Shown: positions 18,425 through 26,104 of the stretch, piece by piece
How the letters are laid out: every line of letters starts with the position of its first letter
Numbering within the stretch: position 1 is the stretch's first letter
NCBI GenBank assembly: GCA_963829835.1
Contig: CAWHKC010000003.1
Span: 434,001 to 498,000 of the forward strand
Source of the DNA: Berkiella sp963829835
GTDB lineage: Bacteria > Pseudomonadota > Gammaproteobacteria > Berkiellales > Berkiellaceae
DNA length: 64,000 nucleotides
Reading direction: 5' to 3'
Notes under the pieces: model-generated
The model's database searches: none
What the model saw: only the letters and a program-made list of their open reading frames with translations
What the model was told of the DNA's origin: nothing
Translations under genes and position numbers: made by a program

Positions 18425-19183
18425 TTAATGCTGTTTAGAGCTGGCTCTTTGGGGAAAAATTAGGATACAAGCTACAATCAAGGCAAGTAAAATAGCAGAG
18501 GCAGTATAACGACTCAAAGCCAATCCCCCTGAAGTGATTGGTTTATCGAGAAAATCGCCAACGACAGCACCAAGAGGCCTTGTTAATATAAAGGCTACCC
18601 AAAACAATAGCGTTCTAGATAGACTGGTCCAGTAATACATTCCCGCTATCATAATGAGAAATGTACTAAATATAATTGCACTACCGCTATAGCCAAGACC
18701 CATTGAATCTGAGGTCCAATCTCCCAGAGCCGTACCTAAGGTTTGTGAAAACATAATGGTTAACCAATAAAAAAATTCTACTTTTGGAGAATTGATCGTA
18801 TGTATTGAGACAGAACCGCAGACATAATACCAAATAGCTAGAGAGGCAAGAAGTAATACCAATAGGATTGAAGTTCCACCTGCATACCCCAATCCCAAGG
18901 AGCGATCAGCAAAATCAGCCATAGTGGTCCCAACAGTTGTTGTCGCAATAATGGTGGCCCAATACAAGAAAGGATGAAATTTACGAGATTTTATTTGTGC
19001 AAAAACAACAATAAAAAAAAGGGTAGCAAATATCCCTGTACCTACTAGATATCCCAAACCCATGGACATAGTTACAGCATCGCCACCGGTTTCGCCTAAT
19101 GTGGTGGCCATAACTTTTATGATCCAGAAAAGCAAAGTTACTTCAGGAACCTTGCTCATCACATTATTCGAGTTATTACTCAT
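18425..19183 (-). CDS. DUF347-repeat membrane protein
   Basis: A 252-residue inner-membrane protein with about eight hydrophobic segments arranged as four repeats. Each repeat starts with (F/Y)W and a (T)LG(E/T) motif, then a GD or AD pair and LGLGY or MGLGY. This is the DUF347 repeat family (COG4705). Function unknown; a small-molecule or metal transporter has been suggested for relatives, but the sequence alone does not show it. It is monocistronic with a short leader. The aspartates in the membrane repeats are conserved in all but the last unit. Confidence 0.8.
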   Translation of the reverse strand: MSNNSNNVMSKVPEVTLLFWIIKVMATTLGETGGDAVTMSMGLGYLVGTGIFATLFFIVVFAQIKSRKFHPFLYWATIIATTTVGTTMADFADRSLGLGYAGGTSILLVLLLASLAIWYYVCGSVSIHTINSPKVEFFYWLTIMFSQTLGTALGDWTSDSMGLGYSGSAIIFSTFLIMIAGMYYWTSLSRTLLFWVAFILTRPLGAVVGDFLDKPITSGGLALSRYTASAILLALIVACILIFPQRASSKQH

Positions 19184-19243
19184 CCTGCTGATCTTATACT
19201 GGCAATTTCTGCAAAGTAGTTGATTATCTAGTATAGTAAGGGA

Positions 19244-20044
19244 TCAGGGTGGTTTAGGAACTGAGTTCTTATGTTTTGATTTTTTCGGCGAACTTGGTAT
19301 CTGAGCTTCTGCGTCATTGAAGACTATGCTTGATGTACGATGTAATAAAGGTGGGTTTGAAGAAGGAGGTTGTTGTTGATCTGATATTTTAGTTTCTTCA
19401 AGAGCGCTCGTTAGCTGTTGAATATTTTCAATCACTGAACCTTTTCTGACTGGTGCAGCAGCTGAGGAAAGGTCGGAAGTGCTTGTAGCAAACAGATCTT
19501 GCAGGGTCGTAGTAGGTTTCTTCTTTTTAGCGTCACTTTCACCTCTCTCTGCAGCCATTTGCTCTCGTCTTTCTGCATGTGTGCAGACCCTAACGGACAA
19601 TCTTCTGAGGTCCTCTGCGTGAAGAGGTTTTCCGTCATGTGTTCTATAGCGAACTGAGCCTTTATTGACTATTTCGGTTTCTTTTTTTTCATCTCGTTGT
19701 TCGGATCCCGGTTTTGGTATTTGTGAGGTATCTGTTGCCTCTATTTTAGCTGCGAAAGGATTTAGTATTTGGGACATGCGTTTCCATCTTGAGTCTTTTT
19801 TTTCAGTTTCTTCTTTTTTAATTTCTTTTTCTCTTTCCTTTTTTCCCTTTTTCTCTTTTACTTTTATTTCTTTTTTAGACTTTTTCTCTTCTTTTGCTTT
19901 ATCTTCAGTTCTGCTTGGAACTGAAGTTGAAGCAGCAGCAGGGTGTGGTGCTGGCGTTGGGGCTAAAAAGCCTAGTGTCGTGAAGGATTCAACTCGTTTT
20001 AGTATACTACTCCCTTTTTCTTCTTTTGGTCCTGGTTTTGCCAT
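19244..20044 (-). CDS. Lysine/glutamate-rich low-complexity protein
   Basis: A 266-residue, highly charged and probably disordered protein. Residues 45-85 are almost only K and E. Proline/alanine-rich runs flank it (APTPAPHPAAAS near 30), and the C-terminus is rich in serine and proline and ends with a basic tail. Only 150-175 shows some order (RTHDGKPLHAEDLRRLSVRV). No known domain. Such proteins are common among translocated substrates of Legionellales, but nothing here proves secretion. Codon use looks like that of the neighbours, so it is probably a real gene. Confidence 0.6.
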   Translation of the reverse strand: MAKPGPKEEKGSSILKRVESFTTLGFLAPTPAPHPAAASTSVPSRTEDKAKEEKKSKKEIKVKEKKGKKEREKEIKKEETEKKDSRWKRMSQILNPFAAKIEATDTSQIPKPGSEQRDEKKETEIVNKGSVRYRTHDGKPLHAEDLRRLSVRVCTHAERREQMAAERGESDAKKKKPTTTLQDLFATSTSDLSSAAAPVRKGSVIENIQQLTSALEETKISDQQQPPSSNPPLLHRTSSIVFNDAEAQIPSSPKKSKHKNSVPKPP

Positions 20045-20290
20045 GTTTCTATCATTTTTGTTCTAACTCAAATAATCTCCCAATGTAATCACTTTTAAAG
20101 ATTAAGAAAAGCATCCAACATCGATTGCTTATGAAACTGAGTTAGGTATTTATAAAGTTAAATTCAATCTTTTTATGTTTTGACGTTTATCTGAATAAAG
20201 TAAGTCTTCGTCTGAACATTGTGGTCTTTAACTATATCAACTCATATTATCGATTTTATTAAGATAAACATTACAGGCGTGGAGTTTTTT

Positions 20291-20779
20291 ATGTCATTAA
20301 AAGGTATAGGGCCAGAATTTGAAATTAGCGAAGAATTGATAGCAGCCTATTTTGCTAATCCTGAAAATATAGAAGCTTTTCTTAATGAATCTAATATATT
20401 TGATGCAGAAGAAACAAATAGTGGATCTCATTCCGATGAGGCTGAGAAAGAACAAAGCAATGATGCAGATGTCTTAAATGAATTTTGCAAATTAATAGAT
20501 GAACTTTTATCAAACGAAGATATTTCAAATAATGATCAAGAAAAAGTAGCTTCTCCTTTATCAGCTGAAGGGTCAGTTTCTCATTCTCCTTTATCTGTTG
20601 CTTCACAAAATGATGAAGAAAATGAGATTACTTTATCTTTTGCTAGATCAAGAAAATCAAAGCGTGATCCGCTAGAAATCGATACGGTTGAAGGTAAGAA
20701 AATGAAAGGACATGTCATTACTGATTTTAATCGTGAATCTAAAAATCGTGCAAATATTAAATTTAAAACAATGTTTTAA
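20291..20779 (+). CDS. Acidic hypothetical protein
   Basis: A 162-residue soluble protein. I start at 20291, where GGAG lies six bases before the ATG; an upstream TTG at 20219 in the same frame has no ribosome site. The first 30 residues form helices (ELIAAYFANPENIEAFL), followed by an acidic linker rich in E, D, N and S, and a basic C-terminus (RSRKSKRDP, KKMKGH). This acidic-then-basic layout recurs in other small genes here. No family recognised. Confidence 0.6.
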   Translation: MSLKGIGPEFEISEELIAAYFANPENIEAFLNESNIFDAEETNSGSHSDEAEKEQSNDADVLNEFCKLIDELLSNEDISNNDQEKVASPLSAEGSVSHSPLSVASQNDEENEITLSFARSRKSKRDPLEIDTVEGKKMKGHVITDFNRESKNRANIKFKTMF

Positions 20780-21105
20780 TAATAAACCTAAGTTACCTTC
20801 CATTACGATATATCAATGTTCCTGTCTGTGATATTCATCACGACAGGGGCATTTAGCTTTGTAAAATGCCGTTTATCGGAAATTGAATACATTCCGTCCT
20901 AAAACCAACACGCTATATTAATTTATGACAGATTTTTCCCCCGGTAATTTATTAGAATGACACATCATTTAGAAAGATGAGTCTTCTCTGTAGGGATAGC
21001 TTGAGGACTGATGTATGTTATACCTATGGGTAAAACATACATTTAGTTTTATGGAAATAAAACGGGTTCATCACACGATTAGACTAAACATTGGTGTGAT
21101 GACTT
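20780..21105. other. Structured intergenic region before the LuxR-type gene
   Basis: Two hairpins follow the previous gene. CCTGTC and GACAGG enclose GTGAT/ATCAC (20821-20847), and GGCATTT pairs with AAATGCC (20848-20870). Neither is followed by a T-run. A separate inverted repeat at the far end is described on its own. A 71-codon frame here (21015-21230) is a shadow of the regulator gene. Confidence 0.45.
21069..21101. promoter_or_regulatory. Inverted repeat abutting the LuxR-type start codon
   Basis: CATCACAC (21069-21076) and GTGTGATG (21094-21101) are perfect complements with a 17-base loop. The right arm ends five bases before the ATG at 21106 and covers the place where a Shine-Dalgarno should be. 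It could be an operator for autoregulation or an RNA stem that limits translation. No other ribosome site is visible. Confidence 0.45.
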
Positions 21106-21882
21106 ATGAAATTACCATTTACAACGGATCATATCTCCTATTCTGCACAAAACACAGTGAAAGAAATACTCTCGTCTTTGTCAAAACTGTCTGGTATAAC
21201 GTATTTCAATTACAGCGTCACCTACGCTAATAATGATCATTTTACGCTTCATACTCATGCTGACTATTATGAATCTTGGTTTCAAAATGAATTTGCTATG
21301 TGGGAATCTCATATTAAAACGGGCTGGTATCTGTGGGAATCAATAAACGATAAAGATAAAATTGATAACGCTCATTCCTTCGGCATTGGTAATGGCATTA
21401 TCCATATAAATCATCTTGAAGATAGATGTGAAGTGATTGCTTTTGCATCTTCGCCAGATAATAAATCGATTGTAAATTTTTATTTAAATAATTTAAATCT
21501 TTTACAAAGATTCAAAAAACATTTTGAAGAAGAAGCGGTTGAATTAATTACTATAGCAAACACTCAACTAATTAATTTGCCGGGTAATATGACGGACGAT
21601 TCACAATTTGTAGAAAAAAATTTTAGCATTCATGATAAAAAGCCAAGTGTTCATTGTCATTTTGATTCATCACTTTTAAATTTACTCTCTGTTAGAGAAT
21701 TAGAGTGCTACACCTTGTTAATACGAGGATTCAGTTTGTCTTATATTAGCCAGGAACTAAATATTGCTATTCCAACAGTTAGCAATTATGTGCAAAGAAT
21801 AAAACAAAAATTAAAATGTAGAAAAAAAGAAGAAATGTTAATTTTGGCAGAAAAATCTAATATTGTAGAATATTATATGTAA
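21106..21882 (+). CDS. LuxR-type helix-turn-helix regulator
   Basis: A 258-residue regulator. The C-terminal 60 residues are a GerE/LuxR HTH: LLSVRELECYTLLIRGFS, then YISQELNIAIPTVSNYVQRIKQKLKC. The N-terminal 170 residues are an aromatic-rich alpha/beta domain (TYFNYSVTY, HADYYESWFQ, GWYLWES) that could bind a ligand, but I cannot match it to the acyl-homoserine-lactone pocket: the conserved WxxxY and DxxxP set is not obvious. It may be an orphan sensor. The leader holds an inverted repeat against the start codon. No synthase gene is near. Confidence 0.8.
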   Translation: MKLPFTTDHISYSAQNTVKEILSSLSKLSGITYFNYSVTYANNDHFTLHTHADYYESWFQNEFAMWESHIKTGWYLWESINDKDKIDNAHSFGIGNGIIHINHLEDRCEVIAFASSPDNKSIVNFYLNNLNLLQRFKKHFEEEAVELITIANTQLINLPGNMTDDSQFVEKNFSIHDKKPSVHCHFDSSLLNLLSVRELECYTLLIRGFSLSYISQELNIAIPTVSNYVQRIKQKLKCRKKEEMLILAEKSNIVEYYM

Positions 21883-21938
21883 GTGGTAATATCTAAATCG
21901 GAAAACCTTTAGGGTATGGACACTATGAAGGAATATAT

Positions 21939-22213
21939 ATGAGCTCAGCCTTTAATCAATTTTTTAAAATAGTTATAAATAATTTATCTAAAGTTGGCAG
22001 TTTTCTATTTATAGGATTGAGTACCAGTTTTTTGTATTTCTATTATTCGAAGTTTTAGATAACTTTAAGAATGAAATGTTTGGCTCTCTACCATGGATAG
22101 GGCTAGCAGGGGGAGCCAGCGTCACCTTTTTATATCATTATGGGGAAAAATTCTTACTTAAAATACATAGTAGTAATTCAGAATCCTCAGCTAAAGTGAG
22201 ACAGAAATTCTAG
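21939..22213 (+). pseudogene. Small two-helix membrane protein split by a frameshift at a T6 run
   Basis: A good ribosome site (AAGGA, six bases before) precedes the ATG at 21939. The first frame encodes 39 residues and stops at 22058. From the T6G run at 22028-22034, the -1 frame continues without a stop to 22213. Joined, it gives 91 residues with two membrane helices (GSFLFIGLSTSF and LPWIGLAGGASVTFLY) and a basic tail. The run reads T TTT TTG in zero frame, the pattern of a slippery -1 site, so the break is either a one-base loss in a homopolymer (pseudogene or sequencing error) or programmed slippage. Confidence 0.55.
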
Positions 22214-22326
22214 TCTCTTCAGCAGCTAATAGGACCTTCCCAACCCTCTCTTTGAGTTGTTCTATTTTACCTACGCCGGTAAAATGTAATAATTTTCTAT
22301 ATACAAAGCTATTCGCCTAAGTTAAA

Positions 22327-23082
22327 ATGTCGTCTAGTTTTTCAATGAAGAGTGTAGTTACTATGTTAAATATGAGATCCCGGAAACGAGATGAGCGCGA
22401 AGATGATATTAGCAGCCAAAAACGTGGCGCCATAACTAAAGCCAAAGTTAAAACAGTTGCTCCAATAACAATTATAACAAGACAGGGAAAAGCAGCGTGT
22501 GTTGATTATTTTCGGCAACTAAGCGACGAAATGAAAGTGCAAGCCATTCGACACTGGACTGAACATAATGGTATTGATGATGAATTATGGTCAGAAATGA
22601 AAATATCAGTGCAAAGCGCCTTAGCTGATTACAGAAATTTTCTAGGGGATCAATTCAATGAAGTCATTGATTCATTGCAATGTTATGGTGTGCCTCTTGT
22701 CGTTACGGCGATGGCCGAAAAGGCTCAATTGACAATCTGTCAAATACAGTTTCTTCTTAATGCTTTCGTTTTATCTGCGTTTCTTGCAAAAGCAAAAATA
22801 CTTTGCAATGAGTTTTACTTATTTAAATTAAATTTAGACGATCAAAAACGATACGCTAATAGCTGGCAAGAAAATGGTGTCCAAGACGATTTGTGGTCAA
22901 TTATGAAAGGACCAGTAACAAAGACCCTATTGGATTCTATGCCACAGTTTAAAGATAATATTCAGATAGTAGAGTTGACTCTTAACCAAGCACGCATTTG
23001 TGCACCAAATGAAACGGTTAAATTTGAACAAAGTCGTGTTCATGAAATCGAACCAATGAATATAGTTAGGAAAATTCAATAA
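22327..23082 (+). CDS. Hypothetical protein with an internal duplication
   Basis: A 251-residue basic protein. Two halves repeat: residues about 60-110 (helix, then WTEHNGIDDELWSEMK) and about 170-215 (SWQENGVQDDLWSIMK). The shared W..(N)G(I/V)(D/Q)D(E/D)LWS(E/I)MK motif indicates an ancient tandem duplication of a 110-residue helical unit. The first 55 residues are basic and disordered. No family recognised. The start is uncertain, since several in-frame ATGs (22327, 22345, 22363, 22372) have no clear ribosome site. The gene ends 32 bases before yjbQ, which may share its transcript. Confidence 0.6.
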   Translation: MSSSFSMKSVVTMLNMRSRKRDEREDDISSQKRGAITKAKVKTVAPITIITRQGKAACVDYFRQLSDEMKVQAIRHWTEHNGIDDELWSEMKISVQSALADYRNFLGDQFNEVIDSLQCYGVPLVVTAMAEKAQLTICQIQFLLNAFVLSAFLAKAKILCNEFYLFKLNLDDQKRYANSWQENGVQDDLWSIMKGPVTKTLLDSMPQFKDNIQIVELTLNQARICAPNETVKFEQSRVHEIEPMNIVRKIQ

Positions 23083-23114
23083 CGTCGCCGCTTTTTTAAT
23101 GAATAGGGAAATTT

Positions 23115-23534
23115 ATGAAACATTATAGAGAAGAGCTGTTTTTTAACACAAAAACGCGAGTTGCATTTGTAAACATTTCTGAAGAAGTACAGTCTGCCGT
23201 TGAAAAAAGTGGCGTTAATAATGGTTTGTGTTTGGTAAATGCAATGCATATCAGTGCGAGTGTTTATATCAATGATGATGAACCAGGTTTATTGCATGAC
23301 TATGAACAATGGCTAGAAAAATTAGCGCCACATGAACCCATCAGCCAGTATCGCCATAATGATACCGGTGAAGATAACGCAGATGCTCACATTAAACGTC
23401 AAATAATGGGCCGAGAAGTTGTTGTCGCCATCACAAATGGTAAACTTGACTTTGGTCCATGGGAACAAATATTTTATGGTGAATTTGATGGAAAACGCAA
23501 AAAAAGAGTTTTAATCAAAATAATTGGCGAATAA
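23115..23534 (+). CDS. yjbQ: YjbQ/UPF0047 family protein
   Basis: A 139-residue protein of the UPF0047 (YjbQ) fold, complete at usual length. It shows the N-terminal strand VNISEEVQSAV, GLCLVNAMHISASVYIND, a DYEQWLEKLAP helix, the conserved HNDTGEDNADAHIKRQIMGREVVV segment (motif HxxxxxDNAHxHxx) and the WEQIFYGEFDG end. Family members carry a clustered His/Glu/Asp site and have reported thiamin-phosphate-synthase-like activity that is weak. The cellular role is unclear. The neighbours on both sides are unrelated hypotheticals of the lineage. Confidence 0.9.
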   Translation: MKHYREELFFNTKTRVAFVNISEEVQSAVEKSGVNNGLCLVNAMHISASVYINDDEPGLLHDYEQWLEKLAPHEPISQYRHNDTGEDNADAHIKRQIMGREVVVAITNGKLDFGPWEQIFYGEFDGKRKKRVLIKIIGE

Positions 23535-23581
23535 CATATTAATTTACGGGTTTTTTAACAATAATAATAATAGAGGACACC

Positions 23582-24310
23582 ATGGCTTACACAAAAGAAC
23601 AGATTTCAGAAACGGTTGATTACATCGCTAAACAAATCCTTGATCAATCTCCTACCATAATCGAATTTAAGGATTCCTTAACTTTAGTGCTCAATTCCAT
23701 GACGCTTGATTTACCAAACAAGAGCCGCCCTAAAGAAATTGAAATTTCAAAATATGCCTTTAGAAACAAAGATAATCCCTTAAATATTTTTTTTAACAAT
23801 TGCGAAGCGCAAGGTATTTCTTTTCCTCCACTGTTAAGTGTTGTCTTAAAACGTAGCGGAGAAAGCATCGATTGTACTGCTGGCGATTCTTTTGTCGTTT
23901 ATGAAAACAAAGCCGAATTTGAGGAAGTGGATTCATATGTGGATGCTTTTACTTTTAGAAAAGCACAAGGCACAAGAAAGCATGATTTTCTCAACAAAGA
24001 TAAAGATTGCCCAAGATTGATAAAACCAAGTGTCCCTGACTGCTCTGTTCAAAAGGTCGAAGAAATCACACCTGTTTCTCTTAAACGAAAAGATGAAAAA
24101 GAGAAGTTTTTTAGGGCGCAACATAGGAAAGCTGATGGTTATCAGGTCGTGGATAGACGATCAAAATCAAAAGCTGCTCATAAGCCTCAACCTAAAGTTT
24201 ATGCGCCAGCGTATTATCAGTACAAACAAGTGAGTTCAGCTGAATTGATCAGCCTTCAGGTAGCATTTACTCAACTTCAGATGAGCCGAACACTAGGGTT
24301 TAAAAAATAG
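23582..24310 (+). CDS. Hypothetical protein, paralog of the 3.3-kb gene
   Basis: A 242-residue soluble protein, well supported by AGAGGA before the ATG. The first 110 residues resemble those of the gene at 3316-3912: a TxDYIxKQ helix, a PKEIEI strand, then a NIFFNN segment and LSVVLKRSGES. The second half is longer and basic, with KRKDEKEKFFRAQHRK and a QPKVYAPAYYQYKQ stretch. No catalytic motif is seen. It follows yjbQ by 47 bases on the same strand and ends at a strong terminator. Confidence 0.65.
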   Translation: MAYTKEQISETVDYIAKQILDQSPTIIEFKDSLTLVLNSMTLDLPNKSRPKEIEISKYAFRNKDNPLNIFFNNCEAQGISFPPLLSVVLKRSGESIDCTAGDSFVVYENKAEFEEVDSYVDAFTFRKAQGTRKHDFLNKDKDCPRLIKPSVPDCSVQKVEEITPVSLKRKDEKEKFFRAQHRKADGYQVVDRRSKSKAAHKPQPKVYAPAYYQYKQVSSAELISLQVAFTQLQMSRTLGFKK

Positions 24311-24320
24311 GGACACAAAT

Positions 24321-24357
24321 AAAAAGGTCAAGTTTTACCTAAAACGTGACCTTTTTT
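24321..24357. terminator. Bidirectional rho-independent terminator
   Basis: AAAAAGGTCA (24321-24330) pairs with TGACCTTTTT (24347-24356), with TTTT/AAAA inside the stem and the small loop ACCT. A-runs and T-runs flank it on both sides. It sits between the convergent genes ending at 24310 (+) and 24412 (-), so it serves both. Confidence 0.85.
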
Positions 24358-24411
24358 AACTCAGCTTCGTTGTCGCTGATTGGTTAGTACTATGATCATA
24401 ATGTAAATGAT

Positions 24412-25980
24412 TTATTTAATACCTACTTTATCGCAGCAAGTTTTAAAAGTAAGATTACTAATCTTTGTGCTTCTGTAGGCAACATAGGTGTCAGGTCGTG
24501 CCAAATAAAATCCAATTCTGTTTATACCCATTTGTGCTTCACATTTTCCACCTTGATCTACGAAATCTTCAGTGCCTGGTATGTTTAATGCCATTTTGTT
24601 AATCACTACTATCTTAAATAAATCAGGATGATTCATGAGTATTTTATTAATAAATTGGGTTGCATCATTCTTTCTTGCAACATCCGCAAAAACAAGGAGA
24701 GTGAATTTATTAGCATCTAAAAGTGTTTGTAAGGCAGTGGGCACTCTTTCCCCTGGTTTTACGCCGCCTGACCATGAACCTGATTCACCTACCAAAGGAG
24801 ATTTTACGTAATTGATTTTCAATTCTGTAATTGTTTGCGTGATTTTATCTAATAGGGAAGTATTTTTTAATAAAATTTTCATAATTTTATTTCGAATTGT
24901 GATTAACCATTCAGATTTCATCGTGATCATGTTGGTTAACATGGTTGTTTTGCTTACAACGTTCTTTGCAACTGGCAATCTTTCTGCTTGATAGCTAGTT
25001 AAAGCTTCACGCTTTAATTGATTTTTTTCAACAAGTGCTAATTTCCAACTAAGATTGATAGCATCTTGAATTCCGGTATTCATTCCTTGGCCACCCATTG
25101 GAGAGTGTTCATGGGCTGCGTCTCCTAATAAAAAGACATTCCCTTTGTTATATGTCCCAACAACATGTTCATGGATCCCAAATCCAGAGGACCATAATTC
25201 ATTTTCTAATCCTAAGGAATATGGGCATAACTTTTGACTTAACTCTTGAAATAGATTCAGGGAAGGATTTTTCATCTGACTTAACTCTTTATTCCCTGAT
25301 ACATCAATTATAATTCGGTAAAAGGACTTTAAAGGTATTATGAGCATAACGCCTATTGCGCTCAAGAAACCATTGACATAGTCATTTGAGAGTTTATAGT
25401 TTTCATTGCGAGGAATATCCGCCATAATAAAATGCTGAGATAAGTCTTTACCAACAAAAGGGATCTCTAATTTTTCCCTTACACGGCTGTGGGCGCCATC
25501 GCAACCCAACATCCATTTTGCCTTAATTTGAATGGTTTCCTCGACTTTATTTTTACAGGTAACTTGAACTTGATCATTTAACTGTTGGAAGTCTACCAGT
25601 TCAGTTCCTCTTAATACTTGAATATGATGTGAAGCGAGTTTGTCAGACAATACTTTTTCAGTTTCACTTTGAGGTAGAGCTAAAACAAAAGGATATTTTG
25701 TGGGTAAATGACTTAAACTGATTTGTCCAATTTGTTCATTTTGACTATGAAAAATTAAGCCGTTAATTTGATGTCCATGAGACAAAAGGTCTTCCATAAT
25801 GCCAAGTTTCTCAAGGTTTTCAAGCGTCCGGGGCTGTATTGCCAATGCGTTTGAGGTCTTTGTAGGCTCAGGACGTTGATCAAGGATGATGCAGTCTACT
25901 CCTTGCTGGGTTAAGTTCAATGCTGCGGTAAGGCCAGTTGGTCCGGCGCCTACAATAAGAACAGGTGTTTGCATTTGCAT
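24412..25980 (-). CDS. FAD-dependent aromatic-type monooxygenase
   Basis: A 522-residue flavoprotein of the PheA/TfdB/UbiH-like hydroxylase group. It has the Rossmann loop VLIVGAGPTGLTAA (about 7-20), the ribose-binding DQRP acidic end of strand 2, the DG motif in LGCDGAHSRVR and the second FAD motif GDAAHEHSPMGGQGMNTGI. The C-terminal 120 residues match the thioredoxin-like domain seen in many members (ALQTLLDANKFTLLVFAD). Such enzymes hydroxylate phenols or polyketides with NAD(P)H and oxygen; the substrate is unknown. No pathway genes are adjacent. Confidence 0.85.
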   Translation of the reverse strand: MQMQTPVLIVGAGPTGLTAALNLTQQGVDCIILDQRPEPTKTSNALAIQPRTLENLEKLGIMEDLLSHGHQINGLIFHSQNEQIGQISLSHLPTKYPFVLALPQSETEKVLSDKLASHHIQVLRGTELVDFQQLNDQVQVTCKNKVEETIQIKAKWMLGCDGAHSRVREKLEIPFVGKDLSQHFIMADIPRNENYKLSNDYVNGFLSAIGVMLIIPLKSFYRIIIDVSGNKELSQMKNPSLNLFQELSQKLCPYSLGLENELWSSGFGIHEHVVGTYNKGNVFLLGDAAHEHSPMGGQGMNTGIQDAINLSWKLALVEKNQLKREALTSYQAERLPVAKNVVSKTTMLTNMITMKSEWLITIRNKIMKILLKNTSLLDKITQTITELKINYVKSPLVGESGSWSGGVKPGERVPTALQTLLDANKFTLLVFADVARKNDATQFINKILMNHPDLFKIVVINKMALNIPGTEDFVDQGGKCEAQMGINRIGFYLARPDTYVAYRSTKISNLTFKTCCDKVGIK

Positions 25981-26104
25981 TGAATACCCCAGGGTTATTT
26001 TGCAACATTAGTCTAATAAATATAGCATTTCACCTTAAATGTTTATCTCCATTAGCTGCATATCCTCGAATCACAATGTGAAGATTGTATTCGTGATATT
26101 TGCT

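Noticed and set aside
19665..20066. Phenylalanine/serine-rich plus-strand frame opposite the lysine-rich gene
   Set aside because: It is the complement of AAA/GAA-rich codons. No supporting signals.
21015..21230. 71-codon frame overlapping the LuxR-type start
   Set aside because: It runs through the inverted repeat and the start of the regulator gene in another frame; composition looks random.
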